Positions 15,985 to 24,945 of a DNA stretch of 64,000 nt are shown here, in pieces. The stretch's first letter is position 1. Each line of letters begins with the position of its first letter. Made by a program: the position numbers and the translations under genes. The DNA is from Sphingomonas sp. GTDB taxonomy: Bacteria > Pseudomonadota > Alphaproteobacteria > Sphingomonadales > Sphingomonadaceae. The notes beneath the pieces were generated by a model. The model was not told where the DNA came from. It saw only the letters and a list, made by a program, of their open reading frames with translations, and searched no databases. Location of the stretch: assembly GCF_024508665.1 (NCBI RefSeq), contig NZ_JANINP010000006.1:1-64000 (forward strand), in the 5' to 3' direction.

Positions 15985-18768
15985 TCAATGCGCCGCGCCC
16001 CAGCTGGGGCCGGTGCCGATCTCGACTGCGAGCGGCACCGATAGCGGCACGGCGGGTTCCGCCGCGGTCGCCATGACATGTTCGATCACCGGCTTGGCCG
16101 CCTCCACCTCGGCCTCGGGGACCTCGAACACCAGCTCGTCATGGACCTGGAGCAGCATCTTGGTGCCGGTGAGGCCGGCATCGGTCAACGCCGGCCCCAT
16201 CCGCGCCATCGCGCGCTTGATGATGTCGGCGCTGGTGCCCTGGATCGGCGCGTTGATCGCGGCGCGCTCCGCGCCCTGGCGGACGTGCTGGATCGGCGCG
16301 CGGATCTGCGGGAAATGCGTCTTTCGGCCGAACAGGGTCTCGGTATAGCCTTTCTGCCGCACATGCTCGAGCGTCTCGTTGATATAGGAGGAGATGCCGG
16401 GGAAGCGGTCGAAATAGCGCGAGATCATCGCCTGCGCTTCTTCCGCATCGATCTCCAGCCGGGCGGCCAGGCCCCAGCGCGAAATGCCGTAGAGGATGGC
16501 GAAGTTGATCGTCTTGGCGCGCCCGCGCGTGTCGCGATTGACCTCTCCGAACAATTCCTTGGCGGTCGCGGCGTGAATGTCCTCGCCGCGCAGGAAAGCA
16601 TCGCGGAGCGGCGGAACGTCGGCCATGTGCGCCGCCAGCCTGAGCTCGATCTGCGAATAGTCGGCGGCCAGGATGACGTTGCCCGGCTCGGCGACGAAGG
16701 CGTCGCGGATCTGGCGGCCGATCTCGGTGCGGATCGGGATGTTCTGCAAATTGGGATCGGTCGACGACAATCGCCCGGTCTGCGCGCCGGTCAGCGAATA
16801 GCTGGTATGGACGCGCCCGGTGTCGCGATCGATCTGCTGTTGCAAGGCATCGGTATAGGTCGATTTGAGCTTCGACAGCTGGCGCCAGTCGAGCACCAAT
16901 CCGGCGATCGTCACGCCCTCCGCCTTCATCTTCTCGAGCACGGTGACGTCGGTCGAATAGGCGCCGGACTTGCCCTTCTTGCCGCCCTTCAATCCCATCT
17001 TGTCGAACAGGATCGCGCCCAATTGTTGGGTCGATCCGATCTGGAACGGCTGCCCGGCCTCGGCCTGGATCTCTTCCTCGAGCCGCGCCATTTCCTGCGC
17101 GAAGCGGCTCGACAGGCGCGACAATTGGTCTCGGTCGACCTTGATCCCGGCGCGCTCCATCGCGGCAACGACCGGAATGATCGGGCGATCGACCATTTCG
17201 TAAACCCGCGTCGCGCCTTCATAAGCGAGCCGCGGCTTGAACCGCGTCCATAGCCGCCAGGTCACGTCGGCATCCTCGCCGCCATAGCGGGTCGCTTGGT
17301 CGAGCGGCACCTGGGCGAAGCTGATGGCTTTCTTGCCGGTGCCGGTCACGTCCTTGTAGCTGATGCAGGTGTGCTCGAGCGTCGCGTGCGCCACTTCATC
17401 CATGCCGTGCCCGGCGAGCGACTGGCCGGCGTCGAGATCGAAGCTCATCACCATCGTGTCGTCGATCGGCGAAACCGGCAGGCCGTGGCGGATCAGGACG
17501 TTGATGTCATATTTGATATTGTGCCCGATCTTGAGCACGCCGGGCGCGGTGAACAACGGCTTCAACCGGCTCACCACATCCGCCAGCGGCAGCTGCGGCG
17601 GGACCTCGCCAAACATGTCGTCGCTGCTCTTGTGCCCGACGGGTATGTAGCAAGCCCGCCCCGGCGCGGTGGCGAGGCAGATGCCGACCAGATTGGCGGC
17701 CATGCTGTCGAGCGAATCGGTCTCGGTATCGATCGCGATCGTGCCGCTGGCGTGGCTTTCGGCGATCCACGCGTCCAGCCGCTCGATGCTGGTCACGGTT
17801 TCGTACGTGTCGCAATTGATCGGCGGCAATTCGATGAAATCGGGCGTGACCGGCCCAGCGGTCGCGACTGCGGCGGCGACCGGATCGGGCTGCTCGCGGC
17901 CCGGCGCATGTGCCGCCATACGCGACAACAGCGTCTTGAACCCCTGATCCTCGAGGAACGCGCGCAATGGCTCGACGGGAATGCCGTCGAGCTTCAGCTC
18001 GTCGAGCGTGTGCGGCACCGCGGTATCGACATGGAGCGCGACGAGCTGGCGCGAGAGCCGGGCCATCGCTTCATGCTCGATCAGGTTGTCGCGCATCTTG
18101 CTCGGCTTCATCCCGGGCGCGGCGGCCAGCACCGCATCGAGATTGCCATATTCCGAAATCAGCTTGGCGGCGGTCTTGGCGCCGATCCCCGGCACGCCGG
18201 GAACATTGTCGACCGCGTCGCCCATCAGCGCGAGTACGTCGCCCAATTGGTCGGGCCGCACGCCGAACTTCGCCTCGACATATTCCGGGCCGCGGCGTTC
18301 GTTCTTCATCGTGTCGAGCATGTCGACGCCGGGCTGGATCAATTGCATCAGGTCCTTGTCGGAACTGACGATGGTGACGTCCCACCCGGCCTCGACCGCG
18401 CGGCAGGTATAGGTGGCGATGATGTCGTCGGCCTCGAACCCCTCTTCCTCGATGCACGGCAACGAGAAGGCGCGGGTCGCCTCGCGGATCAGCGGGAATT
18501 GCGGGACCAGGTCTTCGGGAGGAGGCGGACGCTGCGCCTTGTATTTGTCGTAGAGATCGTTGCGGAAGGTGTGCGAGCCCTTGTCGAGCACGACCGCAAG
18601 ATGGGTCGGCCCCTCCGCCTTGTCCAGTGCGTCGGCGAGCTTCCACAGCATCGCGGTATAGCCATAGACCGCGCCCGCCGGCGTGCCATGCCGGTTGGTC
18701 AGCGGCGGGAGCTGGTGATAGGCGCGGAAGATATAGCCCGAACCGTCGACGAGATAGAGATGAGGCAT
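15985..18768 (-). CDS. polA: DNA polymerase I
   Basis: A 927-residue PolA, about the same length as the E. coli enzyme. The N-terminal 5'-3' exonuclease domain (HLYLVDGSGYIFRAYHQLP, DKDLMQL) is followed by a 3'-5' exonuclease domain retaining the DxE motif (IAIDTETDSLD), suggesting active proofreading, and the polymerase domain (AADYSQIELRLAAH, RAKTINFAILYG, LQVHDELVFE). Functions in Okazaki maturation and excision repair. The ATG at 18768 begins the exonuclease fold; the longer frame upstream has no support. Confidence 0.97.
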   Translation of the reverse strand: MPHLYLVDGSGYIFRAYHQLPPLTNRHGTPAGAVYGYTAMLWKLADALDKAEGPTHLAVVLDKGSHTFRNDLYDKYKAQRPPPPEDLVPQFPLIREATRAFSLPCIEEEGFEADDIIATYTCRAVEAGWDVTIVSSDKDLMQLIQPGVDMLDTMKNERRGPEYVEAKFGVRPDQLGDVLALMGDAVDNVPGVPGIGAKTAAKLISEYGNLDAVLAAAPGMKPSKMRDNLIEHEAMARLSRQLVALHVDTAVPHTLDELKLDGIPVEPLRAFLEDQGFKTLLSRMAAHAPGREQPDPVAAAVATAGPVTPDFIELPPINCDTYETVTSIERLDAWIAESHASGTIAIDTETDSLDSMAANLVGICLATAPGRACYIPVGHKSSDDMFGEVPPQLPLADVVSRLKPLFTAPGVLKIGHNIKYDINVLIRHGLPVSPIDDTMVMSFDLDAGQSLAGHGMDEVAHATLEHTCISYKDVTGTGKKAISFAQVPLDQATRYGGEDADVTWRLWTRFKPRLAYEGATRVYEMVDRPIIPVVAAMERAGIKVDRDQLSRLSSRFAQEMARLEEEIQAEAGQPFQIGSTQQLGAILFDKMGLKGGKKGKSGAYSTDVTVLEKMKAEGVTIAGLVLDWRQLSKLKSTYTDALQQQIDRDTGRVHTSYSLTGAQTGRLSSTDPNLQNIPIRTEIGRQIRDAFVAEPGNVILAADYSQIELRLAAHMADVPPLRDAFLRGEDIHAATAKELFGEVNRDTRGRAKTINFAILYGISRWGLAARLEIDAEEAQAMISRYFDRFPGISSYINETLEHVRQKGYTETLFGRKTHFPQIRAPIQHVRQGAERAAINAPIQGTSADIIKRAMARMGPALTDAGLTGTKMLLQVHDELVFEVPEAEVEAAKPVIEHVMATAAEPAVPLSVPLAVEIGTGPSWGAAH

Positions 18769-18844
18769 CGCCAAAGGAGATAGCGTCCCGCGCGCGCGGG
18801 AACAAATGGTTAGGTCAGGTGGCGGGCGATTCTGCCGCCTAACC

Positions 18845-18951
18845 CGTCGCCCTGGGCTCGTCCCGGCGTCCAAGGTGCCTCCAGCGTCGGACTCGAACCT
18901 CTTGCTTCACGCCTGGCTCGCGTTGGACCCCGGGACAAGCCCGGGGTGACG
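18845..18951. repeat. REP-like inverted repeat (GTCAT/C family), copy 1
   Basis: Left arm at 18845-18872 and right arm at 18924-18951, each a small hairpin (e.g. CCCCGGG/CCCGGGG) pointing outward with TCCA/TGGA at the inner ends. The 228-bp gap between polA and the oxygenase gene holds nothing else clear, apart from a GTCCCGCGCGCGCGGGAAC palindrome near 18787. Confidence 0.75.
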
Positions 18952-18996
18952 TTGGGAGTTGTGCTAAGGCCGTCCGTCCCTCCGGCGGGGCGCTCC

Positions 18997-19689
18997 CTAC
19001 GCCGCGTCGTGGAAGATGATTCCCAAAGTATGCCGCCGCCCCGACCGCAACGTGCTGACGCCATGACGCATAGCTACGCGATAATCGCCGCGCGCCCCGG
19101 CTACCGGCCGGTGGTTGACCGCAAACACCACCGCATCCCCTTGGGCGAGCGGCACCACTTCGACCCGCGACTGCATGCGCGGGCGCTGTTCGGTCAGGAC
19201 GAATTCGCCGCCCGCGAAATCCTGGCCCGGGCGCGAGAGCAGGATCGCGACCTGGAGCGGGAAGACGTGCTCGCCGTACAGATCCTGGTGCAGGCAATTA
19301 TAGTCACCGGGACCATAACGGAGCAGCAACGGCGTCGGCCGCGTCTGACCCGCTTCATGGCACCGCGCGAGGAACGCGCCATGCTCGGCGGGGAAGCGCG
19401 TTGGCAGGCCGAGCCGCTCGTGCCAGCGATTGGCGATCGGGGCCAGGCGCGGATAGAGCGCCGCGCGCAACCCGCTGATGGGATCGGGCAGCGGATAGCG
19501 ATAGTAACGATATTCGCCGCGCCCGAAGCCGTGGCGCGCCATCATTACGTGACTGCGAAACTGTCCCGGATCGTCATAGCCGACGGCAATCCGCCTACAG
19601 TTGTCGGAATCGAGCAGGCCGGGCAGCACCGCCCAGCCGCGCGCATCAAGGTCGCCGGCGAGCGCGGCCCAATCGTGATCATCGTTCAT
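18997..19689 (-). CDS. 2OG-Fe(II) oxygenase
   Basis: A 230-residue protein of the 2-oxoglutarate/Fe(II) dioxygenase fold. The iron-binding HxD is in NCLHQDLYGEHVFPLQVAILL, the distal His in VAMRHGVSTLRSG or RRHTLGIIFHDA, and the Arg of RRHT would bind 2-oxoglutarate. It would hydroxylate or demethylate an unknown substrate; some relatives are predicted DNA/protein hydroxylases. The ATG at 19689 follows MGGC, which is less likely. Monocistronic. Confidence 0.85.
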   Translation of the reverse strand: MNDDHDWAALAGDLDARGWAVLPGLLDSDNCRRIAVGYDDPGQFRSHVMMARHGFGRGEYRYYRYPLPDPISGLRAALYPRLAPIANRWHERLGLPTRFPAEHGAFLARCHEAGQTRPTPLLLRYGPGDYNCLHQDLYGEHVFPLQVAILLSRPGQDFAGGEFVLTEQRPRMQSRVEVVPLAQGDAVVFAVNHRPVAGARGDYRVAMRHGVSTLRSGRRHTLGIIFHDAA

Positions 19690-19748
19690 GCAACCGCCCA
19701 TAGGGCGCGGCTTTGCCGGACCGCGCCCCGGGGATTGCGGTCAAAAAA

Positions 19749-20855
19749 TTACCAACGGTGGTTGGTCACCACGCCCGTCACCACCGCCTGCATCAATTGC
19801 TGGCGCTCGGGGATGGTCTTTGGCGTGTCGCCGATCATCACAGCGATGGCATAGGCCTTGCCGTTGGGCGCGATGAGGAAGCCGACGTCGTTATAGCCGG
19901 CGGTCCGGCCGCTGAAATCCTGGCCGGTCCCGGTCTTGTGCCCGAACGTCCAGCCTTCGGGCACCGCACCGCGCAGCCGCTGGCGCCCGGTATGGGAGGA
20001 TTCCATCGTCGACATCAGATATTGGGTCGAGGCCGGCGAGAGCAATTCGCCCTTCTTCAACCGGGCGAGCGCGGTCGCGATCGCGCGCGGCGCGGCGCCG
20101 TCGGGCGGATCGGCGATATAGCGCTCGAACGCGTCCATCCGCGTCGATGCCGGAATTTTCGAGCGCGCGGCCTCGAACGCGCGGCCGGTCGAATATTGCG
20201 GTTTCCATTCGAGCCCGGCGGTGAAGCTCTGCAACAGGCGCTCGCCCGGTCCGAAACGGATATCGGCGATCCCCTTCTTCGCCAGGAAGGCGCGCACCGC
20301 GGTCGGCCCGCCGGCCAGCCGCAACAGGCAGTCATTGGCGGTATTGTCGCTCTGCGTCAGCGCGCGCTGCAGCAATTCGCCGACGGTGGTCTTGTAGCCG
20401 TCATCCTTGACCAACGCCGCGATCGGCTGATGGAACAAGGTCAGGTCGTCCTTGCGCACGGTATAGGGGTCGTTGAGCGTCAATTTGCCCTGATCGCGCA
20501 GGTCCAGCACGGTCATCGCGACCCACAATTTCGACACGCTTTGTTGCGGCAATTTCAGATCGCCGTTCGACGTGACCGTCCAGCCGTCGTCGATGCTCGT
20601 CACCGCGATGCCGACCTTGCCACCGAAATTGCGCGTCAGCGAAGGCACCAGCGCGGTCAGCGCGGCGGGCGCCGGCACCACCGGCTTGGCCACCGGGATC
20701 GGCTGCACCACTTCGCGCGGCGGCGCATAGGCCACCGGCGGCGATACGGCGCGCGCAACTCTGTTGGACTGGCTGTCGGAGACGCAGCCCGCGATCGCGA
20801 GGCCGGCGATTGTACCCAACGCTATTTTACCGAAACGCTTCACAGAACGACCCAT
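19749..20855 (-). CDS. Class A beta-lactamase-like serine hydrolase (lipoprotein)
   Basis: A 368-residue protein with a lipobox (LAIAGC, Cys24), a Pro/Val-rich linker and a class A fold. Visible residues are Ser106-x-x-Lys109 (QQSVSK), Ser169-Asp170-Asn171 (SDN), Glu205 at exactly the TEM Glu166 spacing from SDN, and Lys307-Thr-Gly. Position Asn170 is replaced by Gln209, and about 34 extra residues follow before the DPPDGAAPRAIATAL segment that matches the end of the TEM omega loop. It may be a beta-lactamase or a cell-wall hydrolase; resistance is not proven. Confidence 0.86.
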   Translation of the reverse strand: MGRSVKRFGKIALGTIAGLAIAGCVSDSQSNRVARAVSPPVAYAPPREVVQPIPVAKPVVPAPAALTALVPSLTRNFGGKVGIAVTSIDDGWTVTSNGDLKLPQQSVSKLWVAMTVLDLRDQGKLTLNDPYTVRKDDLTLFHQPIAALVKDDGYKTTVGELLQRALTQSDNTANDCLLRLAGGPTAVRAFLAKKGIADIRFGPGERLLQSFTAGLEWKPQYSTGRAFEAARSKIPASTRMDAFERYIADPPDGAAPRAIATALARLKKGELLSPASTQYLMSTMESSHTGRQRLRGAVPEGWTFGHKTGTGQDFSGRTAGYNDVGFLIAPNGKAYAIAVMIGDTPKTIPERQQLMQAVVTGVVTNHRW

Positions 20856-21002
20856 GACCCCCGCCCGTGTTTTCTCGACGACGAGAGTATCGCAGGAAAC
20901 CGGTTGCGGAATCCCTGAGATAGGGTCTCCGCGATGAACCGCACCTGAAAAGCGGCGGGCCGAGCAACCAACCCGCTGAGATTCCGTGAGATCACGTTTT
21001 AG

Positions 21003-21107
21003 CGATTCTGCTGCGCAGAATCGGATGCGGTGCCAGCCCGCTCCCCCACCCGACCGCCCAATCAGGATATTCTATGGGCGGTCGGGTGGGGGAGCGGGCT
21101 GGTGCCG
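21003..21107. repeat. Bipartite palindromic element, copy 2
   Basis: A short hairpin CGATTCTG/CAGAATCG (21003-21023) is followed by a 27-bp perfect stem (21033-21059 with 21076-21102) around the loop AATCAGGATATTCTAT. It abuts the nadB stop codon on the minus strand. The rest of the 253-bp gap (20856-21002) shows no other clear feature beyond the upstream region of the beta-lactamase-like gene. Confidence 0.9.
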
Positions 21108-21108
21108 T

Positions 21109-22695
21109 CTACGGAACAAGAACCGTGTCGACCGCGACCGGCAAGGTTTCGGGATAATCGAGCGTGTAATGCAGGCCGCGCGATTCGTGGCGATGCAGCG
21201 CCGAGCGCACGATCAGGTCCGATGTCTGGAGCAGATTCCTGAGCTCGATCAGGTCGGGCGTCACGCGGAAATGCCCGTAATAATCCTCGACCTCGCCGGT
21301 CAGCAGCTTGATCCGGTGCGCCGCGCGTTCGAGCCTTTTGGTGGTGCGGACGATGCCGACATAATTCCACATGAAGCGGCGGATCTCGGTCCAGTTCTGC
21401 TTGATCACGACCTCTTCGTCCGAATCGGTGACGCGGCTTTCGTCCCACGGCCGGATCGCGGGCGGCGGCGGCAAATCGTCCCAATGCGCGTTGATGTGCC
21501 GGGCGCAGGCCTCGCCGAACACGAAACATTCGAGCAGCGAGTTGGACGCCAGGCGGTTGGCGCCGTGGAGTCCGGATTCGGTGCATTCGCCTGCAGCATA
21601 GAGGTGCGGGAGATCGGTACGCCCATCCAGATCGATCACGATCCCGCCGCAGGTATAATGCTGCGCCGGCACGACCGGGATCGGCTCCTTGGTCATGTCG
21701 ATGCCGAGGCCCTTGAGCTTCTCATAGATCGTCGGGAAGTGATGGGTGACGAACTCGGCGCCCATATGGCTGATGTCGAGATGGACATAGTCGAGACCGA
21801 GCCGCTTGATCTCATGGTCGATCGCGCGCGCCACCACGTCGCGCGGCGCGAGTTCGGCGCGCGGATCGAAATCGGGCATGAAGCGATAGCCGGTTTCGGG
21901 AATCTTGAGCTGCCCGCCCTCGCCGCGCACCGCCTCGGTGATCAGGAAGTTCTTGACCTCGAGATTGTAGAGACAGGTGGGGTGGAACTGCATCATCTCC
22001 ATGTTCGAGATGCGGCAGCCCGCGCGCCACGCCATCGCGATGCCGTCCCCGGTCGCGCCGCGCGGCGCGGTCGAGAACAGATAGGTGCGCCCCGCCCCGC
22101 CCGTCGCGAGGATCGTGGCATTGGCGGTGAACAGCTCCACCCGCCCGGTCGCGCGGTTGACCGCATAGACGCCCCAGACGTTGCCCGCGCCCGAATAGCG
22201 CTCCTCGTGCTTCGAGGTGGCGAGATCGACTACCACCATGTCGGGGACGAGGGTGATGTTGGCGTGCGCTTGCGCGGCATGCAGCAACGCCTCCTGCACC
22301 GCCCAACCGGTGGCGTCGTTGACATGGACGATGCGGCGATGGCTGTGCCCGCCCTCCCGCGTCAGATGGAGGTCGCCGCCTTCCTTGTTGAACGGCACGC
22401 CGAGCTCGATCAGCCGCTCGATCGCGCGCGGCGCGTTCTCGACGACGAATTCGACGGTCTTGCGGTCGTTCAATCCCGCGCCGGCGATCATCGTGTCCTC
22501 GATATGGCTGTCGAACGTGTCGCCCGGCTCGAGCACCGCGGCGATCCCACCCTGCGCCCAGGCGGTCGAGCCCTCGGCGAGGCCGCCCTTGGCCAGGACG
22601 GTGACGCGGAAACGATCGGCGAGGTTGAGCGCGGCGGTGAGGCCCGCGGCACCGGAGCCGATGATCAGCACGTCGGAATTGTGGGGGTCGGTCAC
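21109..22695 (-). CDS. nadB: L-aspartate oxidase
   Basis: A 528-residue flavoprotein that oxidises L-aspartate to iminoaspartate, the first step of de novo NAD synthesis. Signs: dinucleotide fold DVLIIGSGAAGLTAALNLAD, the FAD-contact stretch STAWAQGGIAAV, the active-site region HPTCLYN and YTCGGI, and the C-terminal ASNSLLECFVFGEACARHI. The GTG at 22695 gives the normal start. nadA and nadC are not adjacent. Confidence 0.96.
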   Translation of the reverse strand: MTDPHNSDVLIIGSGAAGLTAALNLADRFRVTVLAKGGLAEGSTAWAQGGIAAVLEPGDTFDSHIEDTMIAGAGLNDRKTVEFVVENAPRAIERLIELGVPFNKEGGDLHLTREGGHSHRRIVHVNDATGWAVQEALLHAAQAHANITLVPDMVVVDLATSKHEERYSGAGNVWGVYAVNRATGRVELFTANATILATGGAGRTYLFSTAPRGATGDGIAMAWRAGCRISNMEMMQFHPTCLYNLEVKNFLITEAVRGEGGQLKIPETGYRFMPDFDPRAELAPRDVVARAIDHEIKRLGLDYVHLDISHMGAEFVTHHFPTIYEKLKGLGIDMTKEPIPVVPAQHYTCGGIVIDLDGRTDLPHLYAAGECTESGLHGANRLASNSLLECFVFGEACARHINAHWDDLPPPPAIRPWDESRVTDSDEEVVIKQNWTEIRRFMWNYVGIVRTTKRLERAAHRIKLLTGEVEDYYGHFRVTPDLIELRNLLQTSDLIVRSALHRHESRGLHYTLDYPETLPVAVDTVLVP

Positions 22696-22790
22696 GTCGC
22701 TCTCCGCTGCAAGCTGCGCCGGACTAGTCGCGGAAAGGGCGCTATTGCAAATTCAGCCGCGTGATACAGTCGCTCGCTGGGGAGAGGACG

Positions 22791-23213
22791 ATGGACGATC
22801 GCCTACAGGAAGTGGAGCGAGCCGCGACTCGCTGGATGCAGGCATGGGTGGCGCTCGACCGTGCCACGCTCGACGACAGCCTAGCCGAGGATTTCACCCT
22901 GACCGTCTCCGCTTTTCCGACACGCCCGATGACGCGGCAGGCATGGCTCGACACGTGCGACCGCTATCGCTGTTCGCGCTTTGCCTATCGCGACGTCCAG
23001 GTGCGCCCGATAGGGGACGGCCTGGCAGCGATGTCGTCGATCGCCGAGCAGGAGGCCGAGCTCGACGGCCACGATCGCTCGGGGGCTTTCTGGCTGACCG
23101 ACCTGTGGCGCCGAGAGGATGACGGCAAGTGGCGGGTGTTCGCGCGGTTCAGCGGTTATCCGGAGCCAAGCCGCGCCTCGGCCGAGGCGCTTGCGAGCCT
23201 CCGCGAAAGCTAG
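22791..23213 (+). CDS. SnoaL-like / nuclear transport factor 2 family protein
   Basis: A 140-residue cone-shaped NTF2-like domain protein, consistent with DUF4440-type members: helix ATRWMQAWVALDRATLDDSLAEDFTLTVSA and strands DVQVRPIGDGLAAMSSIAEQEAEL, WLTDLWRREDDGKWRVFARFSG. Function is unknown. The ATG at 22791 has GGGGAGAGG upstream. Its stop overlaps the convergent ABC ATPase stop. Confidence 0.8.
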   Translation: MDDRLQEVERAATRWMQAWVALDRATLDDSLAEDFTLTVSAFPTRPMTRQAWLDTCDRYRCSRFAYRDVQVRPIGDGLAAMSSIAEQEAELDGHDRSGAFWLTDLWRREDDGKWRVFARFSGYPEPSRASAEALASLRES

Positions 23214-24136
23214 GCAGCGTTCGACTCGCGCGTCAAGTTGAGGAACACGTCCTCGAGATCGGGCTCCTTGGTCGAGACGTCGATGATTGCGTAACCACCC
23301 TTCTGCACCGCATCGAGCACTTGGCCGGCATTGGCCTGATCCTTACGATACGTGATCTCGAGCACACGCTCGCCCTTGAGCTCGACTTTCTGGAAACAGC
23401 TGGCTTGTGGCGTGGAAGCGATGTCGCGGTCGACTGTCACCTCGACCACCTTTTCCTGCGCCATGCCGACCAGGTCGCGGGTCGGCTCGTTGGCGATCAC
23501 CTTGCCGTGGTTGATGATCGCGATGCGGTCGCACAGCTCTTCGGCTTCCTCGAGATAATGCGTGGTCAGCACGATCGTCACGCCGCGCTGGTTGAGTTCG
23601 CGGACATAGGCCCAGAGCTGCTGGCGCAATTCGACGTCGACACCCGCGGTCGGCTCGTCGAGCACCAGCACGGGCGGGGAATGGACCATCGCCTTCGCCA
23701 CCATCAGCCGGCGTTTCATGCCGCCCGACAGCGTGCGCGAATAGGCCTTGGCCTTGTCTTCGAGATGGACCGCGCGGAGCAGGTTCATCGAGATGCGCTT
23801 GTTCTTCGGCACGCCGTACAGCCCGGCGGTGATTTCCAGCGTCTCCAGCGGGGTGAAGAAGGGGTCGAAGGTGATCTCCTGGTTGACGATACCGATTGAA
23901 TATTTGGCATTGCGCGGATGCTCGTCGACGTCGAACCCCCAGATTTCGGCGCGGCCGGAAGTCTTGTTGACCAGCCCGGCGAGGATGTTGATCAGCGTCG
24001 ACTTGCCCGCGCCATTGGGACCGAGCAACCCGAACACCGATCCGCGCGGGACCTCGAAACTGACGCCATCCAGGGCGCGCTTGCCCCCCGCATAGGTCTT
24101 GCACAGCTGGTCGATTACGATGGCGGCGTCGGTCAT
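23210..24136 (-). CDS. ABC transporter ATP-binding protein
   Basis: A 308-residue ATPase of the ABC-2/DrrA-type family. Walker A GLLGPNGAGKST, Q-loop GIVNQE, signature TLSGGMKRRLM, Walker B VLVLDEPTAGVD and switch His TTHYLEEAEELCDR are all intact; a C-terminal domain (residues about 220-308) is typical of this family. No permease is adjacent: flanks are convergent SnoaL and divergent ASCH-like genes. The partner must be elsewhere, or the ATPase works with an unlinked permease. Confidence 0.92.
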   Translation of the reverse strand: MTDAAIVIDQLCKTYAGGKRALDGVSFEVPRGSVFGLLGPNGAGKSTLINILAGLVNKTSGRAEIWGFDVDEHPRNAKYSIGIVNQEITFDPFFTPLETLEITAGLYGVPKNKRISMNLLRAVHLEDKAKAYSRTLSGGMKRRLMVAKAMVHSPPVLVLDEPTAGVDVELRQQLWAYVRELNQRGVTIVLTTHYLEEAEELCDRIAIINHGKVIANEPTRDLVGMAQEKVVEVTVDRDIASTPQASCFQKVELKGERVLEITYRKDQANAGQVLDAVQKGGYAIIDVSTKEPDLEDVFLNLTRESNAA

Positions 24137-24222
24137 AGCCCGGACTTAGGCGCGCTGACGCGCATCGCCAAGCCTTCGCACCGGTATTCGCGCGCCACGG
24201 CAGCCGCTAGAGCCTGTCGCGC

Positions 24223-24834
24223 ATGAACGCCTTCGTCATCGCGGACCCCGGCATGGCCGCCGCACTTCTCTCTCGAGGCAAAAGCGAGATGCGCGTTCCC
24301 GCGCACAGCCCGCTCGCGTCTGTCGTGCCCGGCGATCGCATCCAGGTCCGCGAGGCATGCATCCCGGCGCGGATCGTCGGCGGCAAGCTCCACGCGACGG
24401 CCCGCCGCCGGGCCGAGCTGGTGGTGTTCGCCGATGGCTGGCGGCAGCATCGCGATGGCAGCCACGAGCGCGGGCGGCGTCCGACCGACAGCTACAGTCA
24501 GTGGCTCGGCGCGATGCATATGCCGGCCTGGGCGACGCGGCTGACGCTGGCGGTCGAGTCGGCGCGGCCGGGACGATTGCGCGAGATGACCCGAGCAGAT
24601 GCCCGCGCGGAAGGCGTAATGCCCTCCTTCGCCGGCCTGCTGTGGCGCTGGCCCAAGCCGATCAATGGCCATCATCTCGACCCGCGCCGGGCATTCCGGG
24701 CGCATTGGGACCTGATCCATGCGCCCGGCGACCGCTGGGACGACGATCCGGACGTCGTGACGATAGCATTCCGCGTCGAGCGAGGCGTGACCGCAATTCC
24801 TCCCCGGCACGGGGAGGGGGACCAAGACGCGTAG
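24223..24834 (+). CDS. Phage-type ASCH/PUA-like protein
   Basis: A 203-residue protein. VPAHSPLASVVPGDRIQVREAC resembles the ASCH opening, and LGAMHMPAWATRLTLAVESARPGRL followed by MTRADARAEG resembles proteins found in phage replication regions (usual form xxHMPRWASRLTLEV). A DLIHAPGDRWDDDPDVVTIAFRVERG segment near the C-terminus is also family-like. The last residues (TAIPPRHGEGDQDA) are encoded by a repeat element at 24796-24941 and are probably not part of the ancestral protein. Suggests a phage-derived gene; role unknown. Confidence 0.6.
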   Translation: MNAFVIADPGMAAALLSRGKSEMRVPAHSPLASVVPGDRIQVREACIPARIVGGKLHATARRRAELVVFADGWRQHRDGSHERGRRPTDSYSQWLGAMHMPAWATRLTLAVESARPGRLREMTRADARAEGVMPSFAGLLWRWPKPINGHHLDPRRAFRAHWDLIHAPGDRWDDDPDVVTIAFRVERGVTAIPPRHGEGDQDA

Positions 24835-24941
24835 CGGCTTAGTGGAGGGGGTCGCCCCCAAGCGATGACGTAGGTGTGGAGGGCCCCCTCCACCACTCGC
24901 TGCGCGAGCGGTCCCCCTCCCCGTAAACGGGGAGGACTTTT
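24796..24941. repeat. CCTCCCC-type palindromic repeat with two outward arms
   Basis: Left end CCTCCCCGGCACGGGGAGGGG (hairpin) and right end CCCCTCCCCGTAAACGGGGAGG, with a central region that includes matching TGGAGGGGG/CCCCCTCCA segments. It begins inside the ASCH-like coding region, provides its stop codon, and ends 4 nt before the next gene's stop codon. Confidence 0.85.
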
Positions 24942-24945
24942 GACC

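Noticed and set aside
17296..18783. A 495-residue plus-strand open frame antisense to polA
   Set aside because: It lies wholly within polA, has His/Arg/Asp/Gly-rich antisense composition and no family motif; it is a shadow caused by GC-rich codons.
19749..20855. Apparent loss of the general-base Glu166 in the beta-lactamase homologue
   Set aside because: At first the ELN motif seemed absent, but counting from SDN places Glu205 exactly at that position, so the residue is kept.
20986..22764. A 592-residue plus-strand frame over nadB
   Set aside because: nadB is complete on the other strand; the frame begins in the palindromic repeat and has no recognisable domain.
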